Below, piece after piece: positions 5,530 through 14,544 of a stretch of 14,544 bases of DNA. The stretch's first letter is position 1. Each line of letters opens with the position of its first letter. The translations under genes and the position numbers were made by a program. The notes below the pieces were generated by a model that was not told the origin of the DNA, did no database searches, and saw nothing but the letters and a program-made list of their open reading frames with translations. The DNA lies in contig JANOYE010000396.1 in the NCBI GenBank assembly GCA_031428695.1, positions 1 to 14,544 of the forward strand, read 5' to 3'. The DNA comes from JANYCG01 sp031428695. Its GTDB lineage: Bacteria; Pseudomonadota; Gammaproteobacteria; Burkholderiales; Burkholderiaceae_C.

Positions 5530-8500
5530 TCAGGTAGCAGCGTCGACCGAGGCTTCGTCGGCACCTGTCTCCACGCCGGCCAATTCAGCCGCTTCCGCAT
5601 CGGCGATGGCGCGGCGCTCGGCGTCGTCCATCGACTCGCGCACGTGTCGCGCTTCGTGGTAGGCCTTGCCTGTACCGGCGGGGATCAATCGACCCACAAT
5701 CACGTTTTCCTTGAGGCCGCGCAGCTCATCGCGTTTGCCCATGATGGCAGCTTCGGTCAACACGCGGGTTGTTTCCTGGAAGGAAGCGGCGCTGATGAAA
5801 CTGTCCGTGGACAACGATGCTTTGGTAATACCCAACAACAAATTGGTGAACGTAGCGGCCAATTTTCCTTCGCCGCGCAAGGCGTCGTTGGTGTTGAGCA
5901 TTTCCGAACGCTCGACCTGTTCACCGGCGATGTAATTGGAATCACCCACGTTGTCGACGACCACGCGGCGCAACATCTGGCGCACGATGACCTCGATGTG
6001 TTTGTCGTTGATCTTCACGCCTTGCAGGCGGTAGACGTCCTGCACTTCATCGACGATGTAACGTGCCAGCTCTTCGGAGCCCAAAAGGCGCAAGATGTCT
6101 TGCGGATCGGCTGGGCCGTCAACCACACTCTCGCCCTTGTTGACGACCTGGCCTTCGTGCACCAGGATGTTTTTCTCTTTGGGCACGAGGTCTTCCCACA
6201 CCGAGCCTTCTGGATCGGTGATCTGCAACCGCACTTTGCCTTTGGTTTCCTTGCCGAAGGACACGGTGCCGGTCATCTCGGCCAGCACACCCTTGTCTTT
6301 CGGTGAACGGGCTTCAAACAGCTCGGCAACACGTGGCAGACCGCCGGTGATGTCGCGGGTTTTTTGCCCTTCGACCGGAATGCGCGCCAGCACTTCGCCT
6401 GGGCCCACGTCCTGGCCGTCACGCACTTGCACCAGCGAGCCGATAGGGAAACCAATGGTCACCGAGTGGTCAGTGCCGGGAATCTTCACTTCGTGGCCCG
6501 TGGCGTCGATCAGCTTCACTTGAGGACGCACCACTTTGGCAGAGCCGCGTCTTTTCGGGTCGATGACGACCAGTGTGGACAGGCCGGTGACATCGTCCAC
6601 CTGGCGTGCTACGGTCAAGCCTTCTTCGACGTTTTCGAAGTGTGCCTTGCCAGCAAACTCGGTAATGATGGGTCGGGTGAGCGGATCCCAGTTGGCCAAA
6701 ACCGCACCAGCTTTGACGGTTTGGTCGGCATTCACCGTGAGCACAGCACCATACGGCACTTTGTGACGCTCGCGTTCGCGGCCATGTTCGTCATGAATGA
6801 CGATCTCACCGGAACGGGCGATCACCACCAACTCTTTCTTGCTGTTGGTCACATAACGCATGGTGGCGTTGAAGCCGATGTTGCCATTGGATTTGGCTTC
6901 CACGCTGGAGGCCACTGCGGCACGCGACGCTGCACCACCGATGTGGAAAGTACGCATCGTCAGCTGCGTGCCGGGTTCTCCAATGGACTGCGCAGCGATA
7001 ACGCCAACTGCTTCACCACCGTTGACCAAACCACCTCGACCCAGGTCGCGACCATAACACCTGGCGCAAATGCCAAAACGCGTTTCGCAGGTCAGCGCAG
7101 TGCGGACTTTGACTTCATCAACGCCTTGCACTTCAAGCCCATCAATCACGTCCTCGTCCAGCATGCCGCCGGCTTTGACCAGCACAGCGCGGCTCTCGGG
7201 ATGCAGAACATCTTCAGCAGCGGTGCGGCCCAATACACGGTCGCGCAGGGACTCAATCACTTCACCGCCTTCGACAATGGCACGCATGAGGTAACCGTTG
7301 TGCGTGCCGCAGTCTTGTTCGGTGACAACCAGGTCTTGTGTTACGTCCACCAGGCGGCGCGTGAGATAGCCTGAGTTGGCAGTCTTCAACGCCGTATCGG
7401 CCAAGCCTTTGCGCGCACCGTGGGTGGAGATGAAGTACTCCAACACGTTCAAGCCTTCGCGGAAGTTGGCGGTGATGGGCGTCTCGATGATGGAGCCGTC
7501 AGGCTTGGCCATCAGGCCACGCATGCCAGCGACCTGGCGAATCTGCGCTGCTGATCCCCGAGCACCGGAGTCGGCCATCATGTAGATGGAGTTGAAAGAC
7601 TCCTGCTGCACCTGTTTGCCATGGCGATCCGTGACCATTTCCTTGGACAAACCAGCCATCATCACCTTGGAGACTTCGTCACCAGATTTGCCCCAAATAT
7701 CGACCACTTTGTTGTAACGCTCGCCCGCCGTTACCAAGCCCGAGACATACTGCTGTTCAATCTCTTTAACTTCCTTCTGGGCTCGGGAGACGATTTCCGT
7801 TTTCTGCGATGGCACCAACATGTCGTCGATACAAATCGAGATTCCGGCTTTGGTCGCCAAACGGAAGCCCGCCTGCAACAATTTGTCGGCAAACACGACC
7901 GTTTCTTTCAAACCGCATTTACGGAAAGACACGTTGATGAGTTTGGAAATTTCCTTCTTCTTCAAAGCCTTGTTCAGGTTGGAGAACGGCAGGCCTTTGG
8001 GCAAGATTTCAGAGAGCAGCGCACGGCCAGCCGTGGTTTCCCACAGTTTGGTGGACGCCTCAAACTCACCGGTTTCTTTGTTTTTGGTGTACTCCGTGAG
8101 GCGCACATTGATTCTGGCATTGAGGCTGAGCTCGTTGGCATCAAATGCGCGACGCACTTCACCCGTGTCCGAGAAGATCAGGCCTTCACCTTTGTCGTTG
8201 ATGCGTTCCCGCGTCGTGTAATAAAGCCCAAGCACCACGTCTTGGGAAGGGACGATGGACGGCTCGCCGTTGGACGGAAACAGGACGTTGTTAGAAGCCA
8301 GCATCAACGTGCGGCATTCCATTTGCGCTTCCACCGACAACGGCACGTGCACGGCCATCTGGTCACCGTCGAAGTCGGCATTGAAAGCGGCACATACCAA
8401 AGGATGCAGCTGGATCGCCTTGCCTTCAATCAGAATCGGCTCAAAGGCTTGGATGCCCAGTCGATGCAGCGTTGGCGCGCGGTTGAGCATGACCGGGTGC

Positions 8501-9747
8501 TCTTTGATCACCTCTTCCAGAATATCCCAGACCACCGGCGTGCCGGATTCGACTTCTTTTTTCGCCGCCTTGATGGTGGTTGCGATGCCCATGGCTTCCA
8601 GGCGCGAGAAGATGAAGGGCTTGAACAACTCCAGTGCCATCAGTTTGGGCAGGCCGCATTGGTGGAGTTTGAGCGTCGGGCCGACCACGATGACCGAACG
8701 GCCCGAGTAGTCGACTCGTTTGCCCAACAAGTTCTGGCGGAAACGGCCGCTCTTGCCTTTGATCATGTCGGCCAAAGACTTCAGCGCGCGCTTGTTGGCG
8801 CCGGTCATGGCTTTGCCACGGCGACCGTTGTCGAGCAGGGAGTCCACCGCTTCTTGCAACATGCGTTTTTCGTTGCGCGCAATGATTTCCGGCGCTTTGA
8901 GTTCAAGCAAACGGCGCAGGCGGCTGTTGCGGTTGATGACGCGGCGATACAGATCGTTCAAATCCGACGTGGCGAAGCGGCCACCGTCCAACGGCACCAG
9001 CGGGCGCAGATCAGGCGGCAACACGGGCAGCACCTCCAACACCATCCAGTCAGGCTTGATGCCTGATTTTTTGAACGCTTCAAGCACCTTCAGGCGCTTC
9101 GCATTTTTCTTGATCTTCAGCTCGGAGCCGGTCAGGTCATTGCGCAGCTTTTCAATGGAGCCGTCAATGTCGATGCTTTGCAGCAGCTCCTTGATGCCCT
9201 CGGCGCCCATCTTGGCCTGGAACTCGTCGCCATATTCCTTGAACTTGGCGTCGAAGTCGTCTTCGGTCATGATGCTGTACTTCTTCAGCGGGGTCATGCC
9301 GGGGTCAGTGACCACGTAGGCTTCGAAATACAACACGCGCTCGATGTCGCGCAGCGTCATGTCCAGCACCAAACCCAGACGGCTGGGCAGGGACTTCAGG
9401 AACCAGATATGGGCGCAAGGCGCTGCCAGATCGATGTGGCCCATGCGGTCGCGACGCACTTTGGTCTGGGTGACTTCAACACCGCATTTCTCGCAGATGA
9501 CGCCGCGGTGCTTGAGGCGCTTGTATTTGCCGCAAAGGCATTCATAGTCTTTGATGGGGCCAAAAATCTTGGCGCAAAACAGGCCGTCGCGTTCCGGCTT
9601 GAAAGTGCGGTAATTGATGGTCTCAGGTTTCTTCACTTCGCCGAACGACCAGGAACGGATTTTCTCCGGCGAGGCCATGCCGATTTTGATGGCATTAAAA
9701 TGCTCATCTGGCGTGAATTGCTTGAACAGGTCGAGTAATGATTTCAT
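5530..9747 (-). CDS. rpoC: DNA-directed RNA polymerase subunit beta'
   Basis: RpoC is the largest core subunit of RNA polymerase: it holds the catalytic magnesium and, with beta, forms the active-site cleft. The protein has 1405 residues, about the proteobacterial norm. The N-terminal zinc ribbon has C70, C72, C85 and C88. The catalytic loop is NADFDGDQ with D458, D460 and D462. The second zinc site has C813 (EQDCGTHNG), C887, C894 and C897 (CETRFGICARC). The trigger-loop region is intact (GEPGTQLTMRTFHIGG). No intein or split is seen. The C-terminus ends in an acidic Ala/Glu/Asp-rich tail. The ATG at 9747 has AAGGA eight bases upstream (9760-9756) and follows rpoB by 26 nt, so the two are co-transcribed. 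The gene ends at a tandem dyad plus terminator. Confidence 0.99.
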   Translation of the reverse strand: MKSLLDLFKQFTPDEHFNAIKIGMASPEKIRSWSFGEVKKPETINYRTFKPERDGLFCAKIFGPIKDYECLCGKYKRLKHRGVICEKCGVEVTQTKVRRDRMGHIDLAAPCAHIWFLKSLPSRLGLVLDMTLRDIERVLYFEAYVVTDPGMTPLKKYSIMTEDDFDAKFKEYGDEFQAKMGAEGIKELLQSIDIDGSIEKLRNDLTGSELKIKKNAKRLKVLEAFKKSGIKPDWMVLEVLPVLPPDLRPLVPLDGGRFATSDLNDLYRRVINRNSRLRRLLELKAPEIIARNEKRMLQEAVDSLLDNGRRGKAMTGANKRALKSLADMIKGKSGRFRQNLLGKRVDYSGRSVIVVGPTLKLHQCGLPKLMALELFKPFIFSRLEAMGIATTIKAAKKEVESGTPVVWDILEEVIKEHPVMLNRAPTLHRLGIQAFEPILIEGKAIQLHPLVCAAFNADFDGDQMAVHVPLSVEAQMECRTLMLASNNVLFPSNGEPSIVPSQDVVLGLYYTTRERINDKGEGLIFSDTGEVRRAFDANELSLNARINVRLTEYTKNKETGEFEASTKLWETTAGRALLSEILPKGLPFSNLNKALKKKEISKLINVSFRKCGLKETVVFADKLLQAGFRLATKAGISICIDDMLVPSQKTEIVSRAQKEVKEIEQQYVSGLVTAGERYNKVVDIWGKSGDEVSKVMMAGLSKEMVTDRHGKQVQQESFNSIYMMADSGARGSAAQIRQVAGMRGLMAKPDGSIIETPITANFREGLNVLEYFISTHGARKGLADTALKTANSGYLTRRLVDVTQDLVVTEQDCGTHNGYLMRAIVEGGEVIESLRDRVLGRTAAEDVLHPESRAVLVKAGGMLDEDVIDGLEVQGVDEVKVRTALTCETRFGICARCYGRDLGRGGLVNGGEAVGVIAAQSIGEPGTQLTMRTFHIGGAASRAAVASSVEAKSNGNIGFNATMRYVTNSKKELVVIARSGEIVIHDEHGRERERHKVPYGAVLTVNADQTVKAGAVLANWDPLTRPIITEFAGKAHFENVEEGLTVARQVDDVTGLSTLVVIDPKRRGSAKVVRPQVKLIDATGHEVKIPGTDHSVTIGFPIGSLVQVRDGQDVGPGEVLARIPVEGQKTRDITGGLPRVAELFEARSPKDKGVLAEMTGTVSFGKETKGKVRLQITDPEGSVWEDLVPKEKNILVHEGQVVNKGESVVDGPADPQDILRLLGSEELARYIVDEVQDVYRLQGVKINDKHIEVIVRQMLRRVVVDNVGDSNYIAGEQVERSEMLNTNDALRGEGKLAATFTNLLLGITKASLSTDSFISAASFQETTRVLTEAAIMGKRDELRGLKENVIVGRLIPAGTGKAYHEARHVRESMDDAERRAIADAEAAELAGVETGADEASVDAAT

Positions 9748-9773
9748 GTGTTTGATCCTTGACGTGTCGATGC

Positions 9774-12700
9774 TTAACCGCGCTCGAGTTCCATATCGAT
9801 ACCGAGCGAACGCACTTCCTTCACCAGCACGTTGAAAGACTCCGGCATGCCGGCTTCAATCGCGTGCTCGCCTTTGACGATGGACTCGTACACCTTGGTG
9901 CGGCCCTGAACGTCGTCTGATTTGACAGTGAGCATTTCCTGCAAGGTGTAAGCGGCGCCATAAGCTTCCAGCGCCCACACTTCCATCTCGCCAAACCGCT
10001 GGCCGCCAAACTGGGCTTTGCCGCCCAAAGGTTGTTGGGTCACGAGGCTGTACGGGCCAGTGGAGCGAGCGTGCATCTTGTCGTCCACCAGGTGGTGCAA
10101 CTTCAACACGTGCATGTAACCCACCGTGGTGGGCCGCTCAAAGGCTTCGCCGCTGCGCCCATCGAACAGGTTGGCCTGCGTACGCGTTGCCGTGAGCCCT
10201 TTGGCCTTCATGACATCTTCCGGGTACGCCAGTTTCAGCATGCCCCGGATTTCCTCTTCCGAAGCGCCGTCAAAAACCGGCGTTGCAAACGTGGCGCCTT
10301 TGGACAAATTGCCAGCCATTTCAAGAATGTCGTTGTCGCTGAGTTTGCTGAGTTCCTCTTTGCGGCCGGAGCCGTTGTAGAGCGTGTCCAGAAACTTGCG
10401 CAACTCCGCAATTTTCGACTCGGCCTGCAACATGTCGCCAATGCGCTGGCCGATGCCTTTGGCGGCCCAGCCCAAATGCACTTCCAGCACCTGGCCGACG
10501 TTCATCCGGGATGGCACGCCCAACGGGTTGAGCACGATATCGCAAGGTGTGCCATCGGCCATGTAGGGCATGTCTTCGACCGGAACGATTTTGGAGACAA
10601 CACCTTTGTTGCCGTGGCGTCCAGCCATCTTGTCACCGGGCTGCAAGCGGCGTTTGACGGCCAAATAGACCTTGACCATCTTCAAAACACCGGCTGGCAG
10701 CTCGTCGCCCTGCGTCAGTTTTTTGCGCTTCTCTTCAAAGGACAAATCAAAGCTGTGCCGGGTTTGTTCCAGCGAGTTCTTAATGCTTTCTAACTGCGAA
10801 GCCACATCGTCGTCAGCAGGGCGAATATCGAACCAGTGGAATTTTTCCACCGACGCGAGGTAAGCCTTGTCGATCTTGGTGCCTTTGGCCAATTTGTTGG
10901 GGCCGCCATTGGCAGCTTTGCCAGCCAGCAGCTTTTCGATCCGCTCGAACGCGTCAGCTTCAACAATGCGCAGCTGGTCATTCAAATCAAGACGGAAACG
11001 CTTGAGTTCATCGTCAATGATCTGCTGAGCGCGGCGGTCGCGGGTGATGCCCTCGCGGGTGAACACCTGGACATCGATAACCGTGCCTTGTGAACCCTGG
11101 TCAACACGCAAAGACGTGTCTTTCACGTCACTGGCTTTTTCGCCGAAGATGGCGCGCAGCAACTTCTCTTCCGGTGTCAGCGTGGTTTCACCTTTTGGTG
11201 TGACCTTGCCCACCAGCGTGTCGCCGGGCTGAACTTCGGCACCCACATAGATGATGCCCGACTCGTCCAGACGATTCAGCTGCTGCTCGCTCAGGTTGGG
11301 GATGTCCCGTGTGATCTCTTCCGCACCGAGGCGCGTGTCGCGTGCCATCACGACCAACTCTTCGATGTGAATCGAGGTGTAGCGGTCTTCAGCGACGATC
11401 CGCTCGCTGATCAAAATCGAGTCTTCGAAGTTGTAGCCGTTCCAGGGCATGAAGGCCACCAGCATGTTTTGGCCCAACGCCAATTCACCCAGGTCGGTAG
11501 AAGCGCCGTCGGCGATCACATCACCTTTGGCCAGTTTGTCGCCTTTTTTGACAATGGGGCGCTGATGGATGTTGGTGTTCTGGTTGGAACGCTGGTACTT
11601 GATCAGGTTGTAGATATCAACGCCGACTTCGCCCGCAATCGCTTCTGCGTCGTTGACGCGAATCACAACGCGAGTGGCGTCAACATAATCCACCACACCG
11701 CCACGGGTGGCCGTAACGACTGTGCCCGAGTCAACGGCGGAAACACGCTCGATGCCGGTGCCGACATAAGCTTTCTCAGGCCGCAAGACCGGGACTGCCT
11801 GACGCTGCATGTTGGCGCCCATCAGCGCGCGGTTGGCGTCATCATGCTCCAGGAACGGCACCAATGAAGCCGCTACCGAAACGATCTGCGCCGGTGACAC
11901 GTCCATATATTGCACGCGTTCGGCGCCCACCAAAATGGACTCGCCTTTTTCACGGGCAGACACCAGGTCTCCCGTCAACTTGTTGTCTTTGTCCAGCAGC
12001 GCGTTGGCCTGGGCAATCACGTATTTGCCTTCTTCGATGGCGGACAGGTAATCGATTTCATTGCTCACCTTGGCGTCAACCACACGACGGTACGGCGTTT
12101 CAATGAAACCATAGTCGTTCAAGCGCGCGTACAGCGCCAGCGAGTTGATCAGGCCGATGTTCGGACCTTCCGGCGTTTCAATCGGGCAAACCCGACCGTA
12201 GTGGGTCACGTGCACGTCGCGCACTTCAAAACCAGCCCGCTCACGCGTCAAACCACCTGGGCCAAGAGCCGAGACGCGGCGCTTGTGGGTGATCTCGGAC
12301 AATGGATTGGTCTGGTCCATGAACTGGCTCAACTGCGAAGCGCCGAAGAATTCCTTCAACGCGGCTGAAATCGGCTTGCTGTTGATCAAGTCATGCGGCA
12401 TGAGCGGCTCTTGCTCGGCCTGGCCCAAACGCTCTTTCACGGCTTTCTCGATGCGCGCCAAACCGGTGCGGTACTGGTTCTCGGCCAACTCGCCGACGCA
12501 GCGCACGCGGCGGTTGCCGAGGTGGTCGATGTCGTCTACTTCACCGCGGCCATTGCGCAGATCAACCAGGATCTTCACCACCGACAAAATGTCTTCATTG
12601 GTCAACACCATTGGGCCGGTCGATTCGGCACGACCCATTTTGGCGTTGAACTTCATTCGGCCCACACGCGACAAATCATAGGTGTCGGGGTTGTAGAACA

Positions 12701-13886
12701 GGCGCTGGAACAGGGCCTGGACAGCGTCTTCTGTTGGCGGCTCGCCAGGACGCATCATGCGGTAAATGGCGACGCGTGCAGCAAACTCGTCAGCGGTTTC
12801 GTCGCTGCGCAGGGTTTGCGAAATATAAGCGCCTTGGTCCAATTCGTTGGTGTAAATGCAGGCGAGTTCCTGCACGCCAGAGGTGCGCAGCTTCTTCAGC
12901 AAGGCTTCGGTCAACTCTTCGTTGGCCTTGGCGATGATTTCACCGGTGTCGGCATCAACGATGCTGCGGGCGACCACGCGGCCAATCAGGAAGTCTTCCG
13001 GCACACTGATGTGCGTCGTATTGGTCTGTTCGAGTTCACGCGTATGACGAACCGTGACACGTTTGTCTTTGGCGATAACGACCTTGCCAGCCTTGTCGGT
13101 AATGTCGAAACGAGCCACTTCGCCACGCAGACGCTCGGCGATGAACTCCATTTGCGCACCGCTGTCCATCAGGCGGAAGTTGTCGTTGACGAAGAAGTTC
13201 GCCAGGATCGACTCGTGGTTCAGGCCAATGGCCTTAAGCAGAATCGTGACCGGCATCTTGCGACGGCGGTCCACACGGAAATACAGAATGTCTTTCGGAT
13301 CGAACTCGAAATCAAGCCAGGAACCGCGGTACGGAATGATGCGTGCTGAGAACAGCAACTTGCCCGAGCTGTGGGTTTTGCCCTTGTCGTGTTCAAAAAA
13401 CACGCCGGGAGACCGGTGCAACTGGGACACGATCACGCGCTCAGTGCCGTTAATGATGAAGGAGCCCTTGTTGGTCATGAGCGGCACTTCGCCCATATAG
13501 ACTTCCTGCTCCTTGACCTCTTTGACCACCTTGTTCTGGCTGGTGGAAGACTCGCGGTCATAGATGATCAACTGCACTTTGGCGCGCACGGCCGAGGCGA
13601 AGGTCAAACCGCGCGTTTGGCATTCGCGCACGTCGAAAGCGGGCTTGGCGAGGTTGTACTCAAGGTATTTCATCTCGACAAAACCATTGTGGGAGACGAT
13701 CGGGAAGGCGGCGTCAAAAGCGGCCTGCAAACCCTCAACCGTGCGCTTCTTGGGCGAAACGTCAGCCTGCAAGAAGGCCGTGTAGGCATCTTTTTGCATC
13801 TGCAACAGGTAAGGGATTTCTAGGACGCTGTCGCGGTTGCCGAAATTTTTCCGGATGCGTTTGCGTTCGGTGTATGTGTAAGCCAT
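9774..13886 (-). CDS. rpoB: DNA-directed RNA polymerase subunit beta
   Basis: RpoB is the second-largest core subunit of RNA polymerase and the rifampicin target. From ATG 13886 (MAYTYTERKRIRKNFGNR) it has 1370 residues, normal for a betaproteobacterium. This start is preferred to an in-frame ATG 15 nt upstream because GGAG lies five bases before it (13895-13892) and MAYTYTEKKRIRK-like N-termini are standard. The rifampicin cluster is wild type: QLSQFMDQTNPLSEITHKRR followed by VSALGPGGL. D524 here matches E. coli D516, and the His, Arg and Ser resistance positions are also unmutated. The C-terminal GDKMAGRHGNKGV motif, with active-site lysine and switch contacts, is present, and the protein ends GIDMELERG. 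It is followed by rpoC after 26 nt and preceded by a spacer with an attenuator-like hairpin. Confidence 0.99.
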   Translation of the reverse strand: MAYTYTERKRIRKNFGNRDSVLEIPYLLQMQKDAYTAFLQADVSPKKRTVEGLQAAFDAAFPIVSHNGFVEMKYLEYNLAKPAFDVRECQTRGLTFASAVRAKVQLIIYDRESSTSQNKVVKEVKEQEVYMGEVPLMTNKGSFIINGTERVIVSQLHRSPGVFFEHDKGKTHSSGKLLFSARIIPYRGSWLDFEFDPKDILYFRVDRRRKMPVTILLKAIGLNHESILANFFVNDNFRLMDSGAQMEFIAERLRGEVARFDITDKAGKVVIAKDKRVTVRHTRELEQTNTTHISVPEDFLIGRVVARSIVDADTGEIIAKANEELTEALLKKLRTSGVQELACIYTNELDQGAYISQTLRSDETADEFAARVAIYRMMRPGEPPTEDAVQALFQRLFYNPDTYDLSRVGRMKFNAKMGRAESTGPMVLTNEDILSVVKILVDLRNGRGEVDDIDHLGNRRVRCVGELAENQYRTGLARIEKAVKERLGQAEQEPLMPHDLINSKPISAALKEFFGASQLSQFMDQTNPLSEITHKRRVSALGPGGLTRERAGFEVRDVHVTHYGRVCPIETPEGPNIGLINSLALYARLNDYGFIETPYRRVVDAKVSNEIDYLSAIEEGKYVIAQANALLDKDNKLTGDLVSAREKGESILVGAERVQYMDVSPAQIVSVAASLVPFLEHDDANRALMGANMQRQAVPVLRPEKAYVGTGIERVSAVDSGTVVTATRGGVVDYVDATRVVIRVNDAEAIAGEVGVDIYNLIKYQRSNQNTNIHQRPIVKKGDKLAKGDVIADGASTDLGELALGQNMLVAFMPWNGYNFEDSILISERIVAEDRYTSIHIEELVVMARDTRLGAEEITRDIPNLSEQQLNRLDESGIIYVGAEVQPGDTLVGKVTPKGETTLTPEEKLLRAIFGEKASDVKDTSLRVDQGSQGTVIDVQVFTREGITRDRRAQQIIDDELKRFRLDLNDQLRIVEADAFERIEKLLAGKAANGGPNKLAKGTKIDKAYLASVEKFHWFDIRPADDDVASQLESIKNSLEQTRHSFDLSFEEKRKKLTQGDELPAGVLKMVKVYLAVKRRLQPGDKMAGRHGNKGVVSKIVPVEDMPYMADGTPCDIVLNPLGVPSRMNVGQVLEVHLGWAAKGIGQRIGDMLQAESKIAELRKFLDTLYNGSGRKEELSKLSDNDILEMAGNLSKGATFATPVFDGASEEEIRGMLKLAYPEDVMKAKGLTATRTQANLFDGRSGEAFERPTTVGYMHVLKLHHLVDDKMHARSTGPYSLVTQQPLGGKAQFGGQRFGEMEVWALEAYGAAYTLQEMLTVKSDDVQGRTKVYESIVKGEHAIEAGMPESFNVLVKEVRSLGIDMELERG

Positions 13887-13959
13887 GAGTTCTCCGGGCA
13901 AAGACTAGGATTCCTGGGTGCATCTTGGCGACTGGCCACTACCAATCACTGGCGGACAG

Positions 13960-13976
13960 TTGCGCATTGCGCGCAA
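13960..13976. repeat. GC-rich hairpin in the rpoB leader
   Basis: TTGCGC-attgc-GCGCAA, a 6-bp stem with 5-nt loop, about 75 nt upstream of the rpoB start codon. It is a minor element of the rplL-rpoB spacer with no assigned role. Confidence 0.35.
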
Positions 13977-14013
13977 CCCGAACCAAGGTATCTTCCAATT
14001 TTTCGATCAAAAG

Positions 14014-14060
14014 ACACTGAAAAATGGGCCCAGACAGCTGGATTTCCCGCTTTTCAGTGT
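14014..14060 (-). repeat. Long-range inverted repeat in the rplL-rpoB spacer (possible RNase site)
   Basis: ACACTGAAAA (14014-14023) and TTTTCAGTGT (14051-14060) are a perfect 10-bp inverted repeat around a 27-nt loop; the loop itself contains a small CCAG/CTGG dyad. In the minus-strand RNA this gives an extended stem just downstream of the attenuator hairpin. In E. coli an RNase III processing site lies in the same spacer, so this is a candidate processing stem; the function is inferred by position only. Confidence 0.5.
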
Positions 14061-14086
14061 GTTCTTCACACCCGCCATCAAGCACC

Positions 14087-14121
14087 AAAGGCTGGAGACC
14101 CTTTCGGGCACTCCAGCCTTT
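14087..14121 (-). terminator. Attenuator-like terminator between rplL and rpoB
   Basis: In the minus-strand RNA AAAGGCTGGAG (14121-14111) pairs perfectly with CTCCAGCCTTT (14097-14087). The inner part adds CCC-GAAA-GGG, a 3-bp stem capped by a GNRA tetraloop. It starts 13 nt after the rplL stop codon. Only UUU then GG follow, so the U-tract is weak and partial termination with read-through into rpoBC is expected. This matches the known E. coli arrangement, where an attenuator at the same place lowers rpoBC expression relative to ribosomal proteins. Confidence 0.75.
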
Positions 14122-14134
14122 TGGTCAAACCCAA

Positions 14135-14509
14135 TTATTTGAGTTCGGCCTTAGCGCCGGCATCCACCAGTTTCTTCATGGCAGCTTCCGCGTCCGCCTT
14201 GGAAATGGCTTCTTTGACGTTCTTTGGTGCACCATCAACCAGGTCTTTGGCTTCTTTCAAGCCCAAACCGGTGATCTCGCGAACCGCCTTGATGACCTGC
14301 ACCTTTTGGGCGCCGGCTTCAAGAAGGACCACGTTGAACTCGGTCTTCTCTTCCACGGCTGCTGCTGCACCACCGCCACCAGCAGCGGGGGCTGCCATGG
14401 CGGCTGCGCTCACGCCAAATTTCTCTTCGATGGCTTTCACCAGGTCGTTGAGTTCCATGACCGTCATGCTGTCCAGCGCGGTCAAAAATGTGTCTTTATC
14501 GAATGCCAT
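14135..14509 (-). CDS. rplL: 50S ribosomal protein L7/L12
   Basis: L7/L12 forms the flexible stalk of the large ribosomal subunit and recruits the translational GTPases. The protein has 124 residues, typical of the family. The N-terminal dimerisation/L10-binding helices cover about 1-34 (DTFLTALDSMTVMELNDLV). An Ala/Gly-rich hinge covers about 35-53 (AAMAAPAAGGGGAAAA). The C-terminal factor-binding domain covers about 55-124 (TEFNVVLLEAGAQKVQVIKA ... GLGLKEAKDLVDGAPK). ATG 14509 has AGAGGA seven bases upstream (14522-14517). The partner rplJ should lie just beyond the right edge of the window. The gene is followed by the attenuator hairpin and then rpoB. Confidence 0.99.
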   Translation of the reverse strand: MAFDKDTFLTALDSMTVMELNDLVKAIEEKFGVSAAAMAAPAAGGGGAAAAVEEKTEFNVVLLEAGAQKVQVIKAVREITGLGLKEAKDLVDGAPKNVKEAISKADAEAAMKKLVDAGAKAELK

Positions 14510-14544
14510 TTTGATGTCCTCTAATTTCCGTTAAGTTGGTTGAC

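Noticed and set aside
6364..7374. 336-codon open frame on the plus strand opposite rpoC
   Set aside because: Antisense shadow of rpoC, with no family motif.
7621..9066. 481-codon open frame on the plus strand opposite rpoC
   Set aside because: It lies wholly antisense to conserved rpoC sequence; its composition (His/Gln/Arg/Phe-rich) is that of a mirrored GC-rich gene and no domain is recognisable.
12270..12345. Rifampicin-resistance changes in RpoB
   Set aside because: All usual resistance positions are wild type; the Thr in MDQTNP (Asn in E. coli) is, as I recall, ordinary for Burkholderiales.
12393..13349. 318-codon open frame on the plus strand opposite rpoB
   Set aside because: Antisense shadow of rpoB; the rpoB frame is fully conserved across this region.
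14536..14544. TTGGTTGAC at the window end, matching 122-130
   Set aside because: A 9-base match is expected by chance in a window of this size, and there is no related context.

Overview
The window is a chromosomal segment of a betaproteobacterium. The best guess is Burkholderiales, family Comamonadaceae (Rhodoferax/Polaromonas-like). This rests on the style of the RpoB/RpoC/L7-L12 proteins, the rsmB - DUF4390 - NtrY-type kinase - short NtrX-type regulator cluster, and moderate-to-high GC. It is an inference from recognition, not from a search. Every complete gene lies on the minus strand, so the segment reads from right to left.

Right part (14509 down to 5530): the end of the ribosomal protein / RNA polymerase operon, with rplL (L7/L12), rpoB (beta) and rpoC (beta'). 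A 249-nt spacer between rplL and rpoB holds a GNRA-capped hairpin that looks like a partial terminator (attenuator), plus a second long-range inverted repeat. The spacer between rpoB and rpoC is 26 nt. After rpoC come a compact dyad and a clear Rho-independent terminator. The rpsL-rpsG-fusA genes that follow rpoC in many proteobacteria do not follow it here.

Middle part (5418 down to 434): a tightly packed cluster. It holds rsmB (16S rRNA m5C967 methyltransferase), an exported DUF4390 protein whose start lies inside rsmB, a large membrane histidine kinase of the NtrY type that overlaps DUF4390 by 4 nt (ATGA), and a receiver + Fis-HTH response regulator of the NtrX type that has no AAA+ sigma-54 domain. 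Kinase and regulator form a two-component pair. The DUF4390 protein is placed so that it would be co-expressed with the kinase.

Left part (433 down to 1): a tRNA-Phe(GAA) gene with an extended -10 promoter, an unusual leader that forms a near-perfect 25-bp inverted repeat, and its own terminator. Beyond the tRNA 3' end, on the plus strand, is the last 42 codons of a tyrosine recombinase (integrase). This marks the tRNA-Phe 3' end as a probable attachment site, with an integrated element continuing off the left edge. The tRNA acceptor stem carries a C5-A68 mismatch, which may be a trace of that integration.

Most of the window is ordinary housekeeping sequence. The parts most worth a second look are the tRNA-Phe/integrase junction with its leader repeat, the AAA+-less NtrX with its DUF4390 neighbour, and the hairpins in the rplL-rpoB spacer. 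I found no CRISPR array, insertion sequence or clearly novel multi-gene system.
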